Shown here: piece by piece, positions 29,448 to 37,816 of the stretch | Layout of the letters: each line of letters starts with the position of its first letter | Numbering within the stretch: position 1 is the stretch's first letter | Assembly (NCBI GenBank): GCA_013214705.1 | Contig: JABSRZ010000008.1 | Span: 62,001 to 126,000 of the forward strand | Length of the DNA stretch: 64,000 bases | Reading direction: 5' to 3' | DNA from: Hyphomicrobiales bacterium | GTDB lineage: Bacteria; Pseudomonadota; Alphaproteobacteria; Rhizobiales; OSC116 | The notes under the pieces: generated by a model | The model's input: only the letters and a program-made list of their open reading frames with translations | Databases searched by the model: none | Told to the model about the DNA's origin: nothing | Made by a program: the position numbers and the translations under genes

Positions 29448-30602
29448 TCAGCATTTTTTGCGCCTGTTTTTGTTCTTGAACGCTTGTTTTTGTTTTTTGT
29501 CTGTCCATTTACTTGTGGCTTGCATTGCGTCTAGCACGTCTTGGTTGTCGACGTGGGCATAGTGTTTTTCGGTTGTTTTAATGCTTGCATGGCCCAGTAG
29601 TTTTTGCGCCATTAATATGCCTGATGTTCGGGTTGTGCGGCTACCGACGGTATGGCGCCAATTGTGCCGGGTTATCTTTATGCCTGAATCTCTGCTGGCT
29701 TTATCGGTTTGAAAGCGCAGGCCATCCATAACAATTGGGTAGCGTTGGCCTCTTAATCTAATCTCTTTTTTTGTTCTGCTGGCCACATATGTAAAAACAT
29801 ATTCGGGGTGGTTGCCCATTTGCGCCAAAAATATCCGCTCTATTTCGGGCGTTATAGGGATGCTATGCACTTTTTGGTTTTTTGAAATGAATGTCATTAA
29901 GCCAACCGACAGGTCGATATTTTCCCATTTGATAATCGCATTCATCCGTCTAACACCGGACAAGCTCATAAACTTCACTATGGGGCGGTAGTCTTCGCGC
30001 AGATGTTGAAAGTAGATGGCTTCTTCCTGCGGTGAGACCTCGCGGATTGGTTTGCTATGCTCTGTAAGCCGATGGTGTGACCAGTTCGGCTCAATGGCAG
30101 ATTTAAGCTTCCACCTGTTTTTGGCATGGGTGAAAATTTCGCGCAATAGAATTACGGTTTGTAAATTTACAGTGCGGTTTGATGGATATTTATTGTGTTT
30201 GCTTATTTGGCCGCGACGAATTGAAATAAAGGCGGCTAGGTCGGCATCATCTATATTTACAAACAAAGTGTGCTTGCCATGCTTGTTGGCTGATAGGTGG
30301 TTTTTAATGCGATTTAAATCGGTAAGTTTTTGCTTTGGGTCGGCGCAATGTTGGCCTTTTTGCTCGTAATATTTATCTAACACGTCGGCAAGGGTTAAAA
30401 CGCTTAGTTCTTTTGTGTCTCTGGCGGCCTGCAATTTGACTTGCAGAATAATTTCTTGTCTTAAACTAGTGACGTGGCGTTCAGCGTCGCCTTTCCTTTC
30501 GCACCCTGTTGAGCCTCTATACGCAACTTTATTATATTGGAATTCGAAAGAATAGTAGGGTGATTTGGCGCGTTTTCTAAGCCCGAATTTTGATTTTGAC
30601 AT
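29448..30602 (-). CDS. int: Phage tyrosine integrase
   Basis: A 384-aa site-specific recombinase. It has an N-terminal arm-binding region, a core-binding helical domain (SVLTLADVLDKYYEQ), and a catalytic domain with Arg in SLSGVRRMNAI, the H-x-x-R box in ITRHNWRHTVGSR, and the His plus nucleophilic Tyr in TTEKHYAHVD. The Lys/Arg/Gln-rich tail is shared with the relic near the att core. ATG at 30602 is preferred over TTG at 30611. Its position 1.3 kb from the tRNA-Pro core fits integration there. Confidence 0.93.
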   Translation of the reverse strand: MSKSKFGLRKRAKSPYYSFEFQYNKVAYRGSTGCERKGDAERHVTSLRQEIILQVKLQAARDTKELSVLTLADVLDKYYEQKGQHCADPKQKLTDLNRIKNHLSANKHGKHTLFVNIDDADLAAFISIRRGQISKHNKYPSNRTVNLQTVILLREIFTHAKNRWKLKSAIEPNWSHHRLTEHSKPIREVSPQEEAIYFQHLREDYRPIVKFMSLSGVRRMNAIIKWENIDLSVGLMTFISKNQKVHSIPITPEIERIFLAQMGNHPEYVFTYVASRTKKEIRLRGQRYPIVMDGLRFQTDKASRDSGIKITRHNWRHTVGSRTTRTSGILMAQKLLGHASIKTTEKHYAHVDNQDVLDAMQATSKWTDKKQKQAFKNKNRRKKC

Positions 30603-30835
30603 GGTGTGCAACTGTTATGTAAGTGGTTAAAATAGAAGCTTTTTATATCATCGATCGAATAAAAACGCCGCACGCGCGCCGTGCCAACGCCTTTATTTAT
30701 GTAGCCAATATGGCCATGATTTACATGTTTTGCCAAGGTTTTTATATTCATGCAAAGTAAGTTGGCAACCTGTGGATGCGAAATAAATGGCGTTTCGGCA
30801 AATGCATTGACTATGTGGGTTGGCAATTCAGTCAT
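30461..30835 (-). CDS. Small DNA-binding protein, possible excisionase
   Basis: A 124-aa protein. Residues 15–70 form a MerR/excisionase-like winged helix (FISHPQVANLLCMNIKTLAKHVNHGHI, then VRRFYSIDDIKSFY). It sits directly upstream of int on the same strand and its 3' third overlaps the int start by about 140 bp in another frame. Xis next to int is the usual order in temperate phages. The tail after residue 72 may be poorly constrained because of the overlap. Confidence 0.6.
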   Translation of the reverse strand: MTELPTHIVNAFAETPFISHPQVANLLCMNIKTLAKHVNHGHIGYINKGVGTARVRRFYSIDDIKSFYFNHLHNSCTPCQNQNSGLENAPNHPTILSNSNIIKLRIEAQQGAKGKATLNATSLV

Positions 30836-30926
30836 ATTGATAAACCATGGTTTGCTTTTGGGTTGGGTTGGCTACTATGCGTGCGGCATTACGCATTACT
30901 TTGGCATAACAGCCAAGGAGTGTGCG

Positions 30927-31202
30927 CTATTCGTCTGCCATGCCTAGGGCGTGCAGGTATAGGTCTAAAATGGCTTCTTGTTCGCTGCGTTCGTTTGAAT
31001 CTTGTTTTCTAATGGCTATGATCATTCGAATGACCTTCACGTCAAAACCTTCGCCTTTGGCTTCGGCGAAAACTTCTTTGATATCATCGGTGATTGCCTT
31101 TTTTTCTTGTTCTAGGCGTTCTACGCGCTCGATAAAGCTTTTGAGCCTATCGCGTGCTACGCCGCTGCTGTCTACGCCATCATTTAATCCATCTACGTCC
31201 AT
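30927..31202 (-). CDS. GapR-family DNA-binding protein (DUF2312)
   Basis: A 91-aa protein with the family core [19 protein letters not shown] followed by [17 protein letters not shown] and [23 protein letters not shown]. GapR in Caulobacter is a nucleoid-associated protein that clamps overtwisted DNA ahead of replication and transcription. This copy is within the leftward lysogeny arm of the prophage, so it is a phage-borne homologue. The ATG at 31202 follows AAAGGC; upstream in-frame ATGs give atypical extensions. Confidence 0.88.
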   Translation of the reverse strand: MDVDGLNDGVDSSGVARDRLKSFIERVERLEQEKKAITDDIKEVFAEAKGEGFDVKVIRMIIAIRKQDSNERSEQEAILDLYLHALGMADE

Positions 31203-31409
31203 AATATTGCCTTTGTTTGGTGGGTGTATTTTCATAAAGTGTACATTAAGTATACAAATAGTCAACATAATAAATTATATTAAATATATACATAACTATC
31301 AGCATTATCGGAATAGTAGATAAAACTGGCGAATCGCTTTGATATTGAGAGTGTTTTTGTGGGATTTTGAGGAAAAAAAACCACCAATTAAGGTGGTTTT
31401 TGTTGAGTT

Positions 31410-32264
31410 TTATGCCCTTAGCATTATGGGGATTGGTTCCGGAATTTTAAGGCCGTTCTTAAAGAACATTATCTCAGCACCTTGTGTGCGATAATGGGCG
31501 CTATATTTTAAATCAAAATCTAAAAAGTTGTATTGCCCATATAACTCGGAAATTTCCGGTACGTTGTCATATGAGACCAACCATTGTTGTTTTATTTTTG
31601 CAACTAAATTTGCAATTCGTTCGTGGTCGTTATGTGAAAAATGATTTTGATATAAGCCTTTACCTTTGACGTAATATGGCGGGTCCAGATAAACAAAAGT
31701 CTTAGGACTAAGATTTGGCACGACTTCAGTAAGTAGGGCGGCAGCGTCTAAATTATAAATTTGAACACGTTCACCATACGACGCTATGTTTTGAATCCTG
31801 TTGATTAGATCCGCTTTATTAAAGCGTGCATCTATTTTCCAGATGCCGTTTTGTGCCTTTCCTCCGATAACCCCAGCATCGATAATACCAGACCTATTCG
31901 TTCTGTTTAGAAAGAAGGTTGCAAATCCTACGCGCAACAAAGAATGATCATCTGGATTGTTTTTAATCTGTTGTTGGGCATTCCAATTTTCCATATCAAC
32001 AGGGGTGTCATTAATCAATCTGCATAAATCGTCTGTTTGATTTATTACTGAGTGCCAAAAGGCGTAAATAAGTGGGTTGAGGTCGTTGATATGAACAGTG
32101 TGTACTAGTTCGTTGGCCAACATGGAAAATGCGATGCCGGCGCCGCCTGCGAATGGCTCCACATAATTTTCTGTATGCAAATTATTTTGTTCAATAATAT
32201 TTTCTAAAAATTTGTAGAAACGGCCTTTACCGCCGGGATAACGAAGTGGAGTATAGTTGGCCAT
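31410..32264 (-). CDS. dam: DNA adenine methylase (D12 class)
   Basis: A 284-aa N6-adenine methyltransferase of the Dam/D12 alpha type. The SAM-binding motif is in the N-terminal PLRYPGGKGRFYKFL and YVEPFAGGAGIAFS segments; the catalytic motif IV is FVYLDPPYYVKGKGLY (about residue 190). The target is unknown (GATC is usual for relatives). It follows the ParB-like gene on the same strand, 70 bp away. No cognate restriction nuclease is visible. Confidence 0.9.
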   Translation of the reverse strand: MANYTPLRYPGGKGRFYKFLENIIEQNNLHTENYVEPFAGGAGIAFSMLANELVHTVHINDLNPLIYAFWHSVINQTDDLCRLINDTPVDMENWNAQQQIKNNPDDHSLLRVGFATFFLNRTNRSGIIDAGVIGGKAQNGIWKIDARFNKADLINRIQNIASYGERVQIYNLDAAALLTEVVPNLSPKTFVYLDPPYYVKGKGLYQNHFSHNDHERIANLVAKIKQQWLVSYDNVPEISELYGQYNFLDFDLKYSAHYRTQGAEIMFFKNGLKIPEPIPIMLRA

Positions 32265-32334
32265 GTGGGTTTTCCGCTAAATTTCATTTCGATTGTTCAG
32301 AAAATATACACCAAAATAATATGTTTGGCCAGTG

Positions 32335-33777
32335 TTATCCTATTTGATCTATTTGGTCGAATATTTTTCGATAATACGGGTAATAAGCGTCAAAATTATT
32401 TTTTGTTTCTAAACTACTCACTTTTGCATCAGTGTCATGAATATATTCGTTTAAATTTCTTATATCATGAGAAAAATATGTGTCTTGATTGGACATAGAT
32501 ACTCGCCATATCTTTTTTAATTCACCCGTGAAATCATCAAATTTAACAATATTTTTGTATTCTGGATCAATATGAATGAGTACTAATCTCATTTTATCTC
32601 TTAAAGTTTTATTTTCCATCTTTTGTTTATTTGGGCTTTTAATATCAAATTTTTCTATGGCATGCTCGGTTACTAAATCCAAAAAAACTCGGTTCATAAC
32701 TGATCCGACTTCTTCAAAGCATGTGCCTCTCTTGGATGAAACTTGTAGTTTGCATAGTTCACTATAAAGCTTGTATAGCCTTTCATTTTTGATGTTTAGC
32801 GGGTGGAACTCCTTTTTAGCAAAAGTTGTCCTATTTTCAGGAAGTTTTGGAGACGTTGACCTTGGGTTGTTTTTTGTTGGCTTCTCATTTGCATTTACTT
32901 CGTCGACTAATAAGTAGCTCGCCTCTTCCTCAGGAGTAAGAAGAGAAGTCGGAATGATTTTAATTTCTGGATCTTGGTCTGGAAATAACTGGGCAAACTT
33001 CTGGAGCCAATTTTCTTGCTCCTGAGCTTTTTCTACATCTTTGTAGGAAAACGGATTTTCGACGATATGATTGATTATTGTTGCTAGCAATTTATCACCG
33101 TCACATTGGTTGCCAAAGTTGTAATAAAGTTTTCTCCCTTTGACAGAGATGCCAGTTAGTTCGATGAATTTTGCTTGCGAGAACAATCTGTCCATAGCCG
33201 TGGTTTTTTGATCAAGGTCGACGTTAATATTGTGGTTAAAAATTCCTCGTTTTGATAAATATTCGACGATTACAAGCCAAGGATAGGCTGTTGAATGGTC
33301 AATATGTGCTTGAATCGCTTTTTCAATGGTTCCCCAATCAACCATACCTGTACCCAAAGACTCACCGCTATGCTCGTCTCGTCTCCTGTTTCGGGCATCC
33401 TCGGCATTGTCATAAATGACCACATGTATTTTACTAAAATATTGTTTGTCGAATTGATCGGACAAAGTTTTAAATTGTTTGAACAGCTTTGTGTGTTTGA
33501 TTTTTTCTGGTTGAGCGAGTGCTTTTAGGCAAAACAACCTCCTGTTGCCCTCCACAATTATTGTTTTATTGTTTTGTTTGTAACCATAAATGAATTTTCC
33601 CGCATGTAGGTTTTCTTCACTAATGTTCTTGGCCAATCTCGTCAATTTGCCTTTTAATTTTTGAGCAAGAAATTCATAGGCTTGTTTTTGGTTTTTTGCA
33701 TGACCAATCCGTGGGTTTTGTTGATCTAGAAATAGTGAATTTATAGATAGCTTTCTAATTCGGTAGTTTTCAATCAT
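32335..33777 (-). CDS. ParB-like N-terminal domain protein, 480 aa
   Basis: The first 120 residues resemble the ParB/sulfiredoxin-like fold: LSINSLFLDQQNPRIG then IIVEGNRRLFCLKALAQP, where the GNRRL box corresponds to the ParB GERR nucleotide-binding motif. The remainder is helical, with no recognisable HTH, and a C-terminal helical part (SKRGTCFEEVGSVMNRVFLD) similar in style to nuclease-associated proteins. The pairing with Dam suggests a DNA-modification-linked role, possibly phage-exclusion. ATG at 33777 chosen; TTG precedes it. Confidence 0.65.
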   Translation of the reverse strand: MIENYRIRKLSINSLFLDQQNPRIGHAKNQKQAYEFLAQKLKGKLTRLAKNISEENLHAGKFIYGYKQNNKTIIVEGNRRLFCLKALAQPEKIKHTKLFKQFKTLSDQFDKQYFSKIHVVIYDNAEDARNRRRDEHSGESLGTGMVDWGTIEKAIQAHIDHSTAYPWLVIVEYLSKRGIFNHNINVDLDQKTTAMDRLFSQAKFIELTGISVKGRKLYYNFGNQCDGDKLLATIINHIVENPFSYKDVEKAQEQENWLQKFAQLFPDQDPEIKIIPTSLLTPEEEASYLLVDEVNANEKPTKNNPRSTSPKLPENRTTFAKKEFHPLNIKNERLYKLYSELCKLQVSSKRGTCFEEVGSVMNRVFLDLVTEHAIEKFDIKSPNKQKMENKTLRDKMRLVLIHIDPEYKNIVKFDDFTGELKKIWRVSMSNQDTYFSHDIRNLNEYIHDTDAKVSSLETKNNFDAYYPYYRKIFDQIDQIG

Positions 33778-33931
33778 CAAACAATCTCAAAAGTAATTAA
33801 ATGTTATTTTGATTATATTGGTGCAGGACTTAATTGCAAGGCAAAGCATATCGTCATCAAAGTGTTGACGAATACTACATAAGAGAATCTTGTTGATTAG
33901 AAAAGTGGGTTTGTCCAAAAGATCGAATTTT

Positions 33932-34627
33932 TTATAGTCCCAAAACTTCATTGTAGGTTAACATCTTGTGCATGAACTCAATATTTTTTTTGTCGAAACT
34001 TATATCAAAAACCGGGTTGAGTTGCCTTAAAACCACCAATTCTTGCCCTCCTTTGGATAGTTCTATACTTTCGAACTTTTTAATATAACAGGTTTTTTGA
34101 CCAGTTTTTCCATCGAAGACAACGCATATAACCGTGTCGCCAGAGCGGCAGGGTATATGGGGTGTGACCACCCTTAGATCGCCTGCCTCATGTACTGGGG
34201 ACATGCCACTATCCGACACATAGACTGCATATAGACCTTTATGGTTAGATAATGCGGACGGCTTTGCGATGTGCCCAATAGGTGATTTTGTAATTTTGCC
34301 AAAATCTGTGCCATTGCTTTTGGCGATATCGAGTATTGGTATTAATTCACCCTGTTTGATCGAAGTGCCGGGTAGATTATTTGCTTTAGCTTTTTGAGGT
34401 TTTTCATATTGGATGGACTCTCGAACATCCCCGCTTTCGTCGATTAGGTCGCCCAATCCTATGCCAAATATTTTTACTAGTTTCTGCATATTGGAAACAG
34501 TCGGATTTTGCCTGTCTTTCTCCCATGACGCGATAGCTCCCTTCGTTAGGTCGAGCTTGTTGGCCAGCGCCTCTAGAGTAAGATTGCTTTGAATTCTATA
34601 TTTTTTAATTTGTGTACCAATTGTCAT
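33932..34627 (-). CDS. cI: CI/LexA-like phage repressor
   Basis: A 231-aa repressor: N-terminal XRE helix-turn-helix (IKKYRIQSNLTLEALANKLDL then KGAIASWEKDRQNP), a linker, and a C-terminal S24 peptidase-like domain with Ser in YVSDSGMSPVHEAGD and the Lys near CYIKKFES. A cleavable link is likely, though the Ala-Gly site is not obvious. It diverges from the Cro-like gene across an operator region. ATG at 34627 has a weak ribosome site, common for CI genes. Confidence 0.88.
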   Translation of the reverse strand: MTIGTQIKKYRIQSNLTLEALANKLDLTKGAIASWEKDRQNPTVSNMQKLVKIFGIGLGDLIDESGDVRESIQYEKPQKAKANNLPGTSIKQGELIPILDIAKSNGTDFGKITKSPIGHIAKPSALSNHKGLYAVYVSDSGMSPVHEAGDLRVVTPHIPCRSGDTVICVVFDGKTGQKTCYIKKFESIELSKGGQELVVLRQLNPVFDISFDKKNIEFMHKMLTYNEVLGL

Positions 34628-34662
34628 CGTCAAATAATACCAAATATATACAATCAATGCTC

Positions 34663-34716
34663 GTGTATAATAAATACACATTTCATATTGACAATATGTG
34701 TATACTAGGTATACCT
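34663..34716 (+). promoter_or_regulatory. Immunity-region operators and rightward promoter
   Basis: GTGTAT–AATAA–ATACAC (34663–34679) is a 17-bp palindrome. A second related site, GTGTATAC–TAG–GTATACCT (34698–34716), is centred about 35 bp away. Between them TTGACA (34688–34693) with TATACC (34710–34715), spacer 16, gives a rightward promoter overlapped by the second operator. This is the expected arrangement for CI/Cro control. Confidence 0.7.
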
Positions 34717-34724
34717 TTCAATTC

Positions 34725-34961
34725 ATGGATTCTTCTTTAAAAAAAGCAATTTCTGTTTCGGGCAGTGGGGCAGCCCTTGCGAGAAAATTAGACCTTGGAA
34801 AATGCGCTGTGAATAGATGGCGGGTTATCCCTTGGGGTCGATTACCGTGTGTTGCCGATGCAACAGGGTTATCGATATTGACCCTTAGGCCTGAGTTACG
34901 CGATGCCCTTTTAAAGCATGACGCGGGGCGTTTGCGGCAATGGGAGGCTGAAAATAAATAA
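34725..34961 (+). CDS. Cro-like HTH protein
   Basis: A 78-aa protein with a single helix-turn-helix: SGSGAALARKLDLGKCAVNRW, then IPWGRLPCVADATGLSILTLRPEL. This is the YdaS/Cro-like antitoxin-type fold common as the first rightward gene in lambdoid immunity regions. It starts at the ATG at 34725, just downstream of the rightward promoter, with little ribosome site. Presumed Cro. Confidence 0.75.
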   Translation: MDSSLKKAISVSGSGAALARKLDLGKCAVNRWRVIPWGRLPCVADATGLSILTLRPELRDALLKHDAGRLRQWEAENK

Positions 34962-35156
34962 TTCTGGTGGTTAAGCGCATCCCCCTCGCGTGTTTCCGCC
35001 AGTATGGCAGGCTTGTTTTTACCCCCGAATTTTGAACAAGCCTGCCGCTTTTATTGAAATTGAACGAGTAAATATTTGAAGTTTGAATTTTAAACATAAC
35101 CACAATTTGGCGAGTATCGCCAACATTGGCAACAAGACAATTATTAGAGGTGTCGC

Positions 35157-35651
35157 ATGGTTTACAGCCCCAATTATATAGAACGCAGCCAAAAAAACAG
35201 TCTGCTAACTGCGGTCGATGCGCAAATTCGCTTGGTTGGAAACCAAACCGATGCGGCGCGGATTATTGGGGTTACAAAGCAAACCGTTGCCAAATGGGCC
35301 AGCCGCACGGCCGAAAACGAAGCCCATTGGATGCACCTAGCCGCAATTGCAGATTTGCAACTTGTTGGCGGTTACCCGCACATAGCCGAGGCATTGGCGC
35401 GGTTTAGTGGCTATTGCCTTTATAAAGACCCCGACTTATTGGGCAGTTTTAAAGATTGGAAAATGACCTCGAACTTTTTGCTGACATCCACCGAGGTGGT
35501 GCGCGATATGGCCGAATGTTTGGCTGATGACAACCAGATTAGCGCCAAAGAAATACGCGATAAAAATATGATTGAGGATTTATCTAAACACATAACCGTG
35601 GCGATAACGATTTTGGAATTGCTAAACGAAAAGGTGGCTGCTGATGAGTGA
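35157..35651 (+). CDS. Phage early regulatory HTH protein
   Basis: A 164-aa protein. Residues 15–55 have a helix-turn-helix (VDAQIRLVGNQTDAARIIGV then KQTVAKWASR). A longer helical C-terminus follows (VRDMAECLADDN … HITVAITILELLNE). By position after Cro and composition it could be a CII-like activator or replication-control protein. GAGG stands before the ATG. It overlaps the next gene by eight bases. Confidence 0.6.
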   Translation: MVYSPNYIERSQKNSLLTAVDAQIRLVGNQTDAARIIGVTKQTVAKWASRTAENEAHWMHLAAIADLQLVGGYPHIAEALARFSGYCLYKDPDLLGSFKDWKMTSNFLLTSTEVVRDMAECLADDNQISAKEIRDKNMIEDLSKHITVAITILELLNEKVAADE

Positions 35652-35946
35652 TGACTATAAATGGATATGGAGAAAGCGACAGTTAAAAGCTGAAGGCCAA
35701 ACTTTGCGCTTTACCCGCAAAGCTGCTGACCTTGTTGATGTATTTATTCATAGAGATGACCAATTTTACTCGTTCAACGAGGTTGGGCGGTTGGTTTGGG
35801 GTGAGGATAATTTGGCCAATTTATCGTTGGCAAATATTCAGAACCTAATTTGCAAAGCTAACAGGATATTAGAAGCCATTGGCTGGCGAATAGTGAACTT
35901 TGGCACTCGCGGGCTTTACCTTTACAAAGGTGATGAGCTGCCATGA
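35644..35946 (+). CDS. Small winged-helix protein (OmpR/PhoB-like fold)
   Basis: A 100-aa protein resembling an isolated OmpR-type DNA-binding domain: LRFTRKAADLVDVFIHRDDQFYSFNEVGRLVWG, then a helix (IQNLICKANRILEAIG) and a wing ending TRGLYLYKG, comparable with the usual GxGY wing. No receiver domain is present. It overlaps both neighbours by 4–8 bases within the early operon, so a phage transcription factor is likely. Confidence 0.55.
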   Translation: MSDDYKWIWRKRQLKAEGQTLRFTRKAADLVDVFIHRDDQFYSFNEVGRLVWGEDNLANLSLANIQNLICKANRILEAIGWRIVNFGTRGLYLYKGDELP

Positions 35947-36269
35947 ACTTAGTCGCCACGGCTTTAAACAATGCGGGTAGGGCGCCAAGTGATGCGCCGA
36001 ATGATGGCACTGAGTTTTTGGGCTTATTATCTAACGGTAGATATGTGGTTTTAAGCCACCCAGAAAACCTAACCGGCTGGCATGACATGTGGGTGAATGA
36101 CGCAGGCTATGGTGTGCCGTTTCCCGAAACTATTTGCCCCGATAGCCGGCCTGAATTTTTCCACCTAGTGGAATGGTGGGAGTTTCCGAAAGATGTGGCT
36201 GAAACCTCCAACGCCAAGGGTATGCGCGATAGCCGATATGCTAGCGGCGCAGGTGAGGGGGATTTGTGA
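35943..36269 (+). CDS. Phage protein, DUF551-like
   Basis: A 108-aa protein that overlaps the previous stop by four bases (ATGA). The pattern APNDGTEFLGLLSNGRYVV, then GWHDMW and a late HLVEWWEFP, is similar to short phage proteins of the DUF551 kind (APxDG…W…W-x-P). Function unknown. Confidence 0.5.
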   Translation: MNLVATALNNAGRAPSDAPNDGTEFLGLLSNGRYVVLSHPENLTGWHDMWVNDAGYGVPFPETICPDSRPEFFHLVEWWEFPKDVAETSNAKGMRDSRYASGAGEGDL

Positions 36270-36283
36270 TGTTAGGTTTTTTG

Positions 36284-36988
36284 TTAGCCGCGAATTGGTT
36301 CCAGTTCTGCTCTAAGAATATTGAGGTTATTAGTCGTGCGCGCTTGTCTATGCGTGAGTTGAAGCACTACGGTAGCGTGCTTACTAATACTCTGATAATC
36401 GTTTGTTTTGGAAGCGGGTTTAAATATCAGTACGTAACAAAACACCAACCAAAAGGCGACATAACAAACAAGTATTTGATTTTGGAAAATGGGGGGATTG
36501 AACAAGGAAATGATTGTAAGCACAGAAATGGTAGCCAAAATGAAGGCTGCCCTTCTTTGTTTAGAGATTCCTTTATAGCTGGCATCGATAGCAGCGCGGC
36601 GAATCCCGTTGATTTCACTCATAAAAGATTCGAATTCACTTTGTACTTCTTCGATGTCCTTATAGGTCTCGGTCTCTTTATCCGCGTCGAATTTCGCATC
36701 AAATTTAAGGGTGTTCAAGTTGTTTTCAGCATTTTGGCGCTTATCGTCAACGTCCGCAGAATTACCAGCCTGCACCCCGATTGCATGGAAATAGACAAGC
36801 AAAGCTATGACCAAAGTGACAGCAGCCGCCATAACATCAAAGAATGGCCGCGCACCGTCGAACATTTTAATGAACATGAATTTTCTGAACTGTTCATTAG
36901 TATAGTTATAATAAATAAAAGCCCCCGCAAGGGCGATTATCAGAAGAAATACAATAGCTTTAAAAACTTTGTTAGTTCGTGTTTTCAT
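36284..36988 (-). CDS. Antisense membrane protein (moron 1)
   Basis: A 234-aa protein transcribed against the early operon. It has membrane segments at about 9–27 (AIVFLLIIALAGAFIYY), 52–71 (VMAAAVTLVIALLVYFHAIG), 149–163 and 172–187, with a long acidic helical loop (80–140) between helices 2 and 3. GGGGAT lies upstream of the ATG and a TATAAT is centred 18 bp before it, so it has its own promoter. Its stop is only 15 bp from an upstream plus-strand start codon. A superinfection-exclusion or host-envelope role is inferred from its topology and orientation. Confidence 0.65.
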   Translation of the reverse strand: MKTRTNKVFKAIVFLLIIALAGAFIYYNYTNEQFRKFMFIKMFDGARPFFDVMAAAVTLVIALLVYFHAIGVQAGNSADVDDKRQNAENNLNTLKFDAKFDADKETETYKDIEEVQSEFESFMSEINGIRRAAIDASYKGISKQRRAAFILATISVLTIISLFNPPIFQNQILVCYVAFWLVFCYVLIFKPASKTNDYQSISKHATVVLQLTHRQARTTNNLNILRAELEPIRG

Positions 36989-37067
36989 ATTTTATCCCCG
37001 ATTATACTTGCTAAACATTTGCACGACTATGCAGTATTTCTTACCAATATTCAAGGGGGTGTGCTAG

Positions 37068-37808
37068 ATGACCTTTGAAGTGGTGCAAATTGGTGATGCA
37101 ACCTTAATATTTGGCGATAACTTGGCTTATATGCGTGCCGAAAAGCCGCGCATTGATGCTTTGATTGCTGATATTCCCTATAAAATGAAAACATCGGGCG
37201 GGGGCGAGTTTCGGAAATCTCGAACTTATTTAGATGAAATTAAAGCCAATGGCACGGCTGATGGTTTTGATATTGAGGTGTTTCATTATGCCATGCGGCT
37301 TGGCTGCAATTCGCTTGTGACATTTTACAGCCTAGACCAAGAACCTTCTATTTTGCGGTTTTTTCATCAGGGTTTATTCGACAAGCAAAAGCCGCTTTAT
37401 TTTGAGCATCAACAGCCGATACCGTGGCAGAAAACCAACCCAACACCCTTTTGTAACAGGGCATATAATGCCGATGTCGAATATATACGCCACGGCTGGC
37501 GCGCGCCTTTCAAACTGAAACAACGGCCACTTAAAGATATGAAAACTTGGTGGAGTAATGGCAATGGTAAGAGTGAATTTGACCATCCATCAGTTAAGCC
37601 GATTTTGCTAATGCGCAAGCTGGTTAGAAACGCCAGCCATAGAGGGCAGTTGGTTATTGACCCTTGCATGGGTACTGGAAGCACAGGCGTGGCCTGCATT
37701 CAGCTAGGGCGCAAGTTTATTGGCATTGAGCATAATAGGGCTTATTTCGATATTGCGGTTGAGAGGTTACAAGCGGCTTATGCCGAAATGAGCGGGGTGG
37801 TGGCATGA
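37068..37808 (+). CDS. Phage DNA methyltransferase, beta class
   Basis: A 246-aa SAM-dependent N4/N6 methyltransferase. The motif order is catalytic motif first (ALIADIPYKMKTS near residue 33) and SAM motif last (LVIDPCMGTGSTGVACIQLG near 200), which defines the beta group. The catalytic tetrad reads DIPY instead of the usual DPPY or SPPY. FDHPSVKPILLMRKLV is the typical motif X region. Orphan phage methylases of this sort protect phage DNA from host restriction. GGGGGTG precedes the ATG. Confidence 0.85.
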   Translation: MTFEVVQIGDATLIFGDNLAYMRAEKPRIDALIADIPYKMKTSGGGEFRKSRTYLDEIKANGTADGFDIEVFHYAMRLGCNSLVTFYSLDQEPSILRFFHQGLFDKQKPLYFEHQQPIPWQKTNPTPFCNRAYNADVEYIRHGWRAPFKLKQRPLKDMKTWWSNGNGKSEFDHPSVKPILLMRKLVRNASHRGQLVIDPCMGTGSTGVACIQLGRKFIGIEHNRAYFDIAVERLQAAYAEMSGVVA

Positions 37809-37816
37809 GCAGCTGT

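Noticed and set aside
35126..35407. Plus-strand frame overlapping the early HTH gene
   Set aside because: It lies entirely over the better supported gene at 35157–35651, which has a proper ribosome site and HTH motif.
36266..37078. Long plus-strand open frame (270 codons) antisense to the first membrane moron
   Set aside because: The minus-strand protein has coherent membrane helices, a good ribosome site and a -10 box. The plus frame has shadow-like composition; only its first few codons may be genuine operon remnant.
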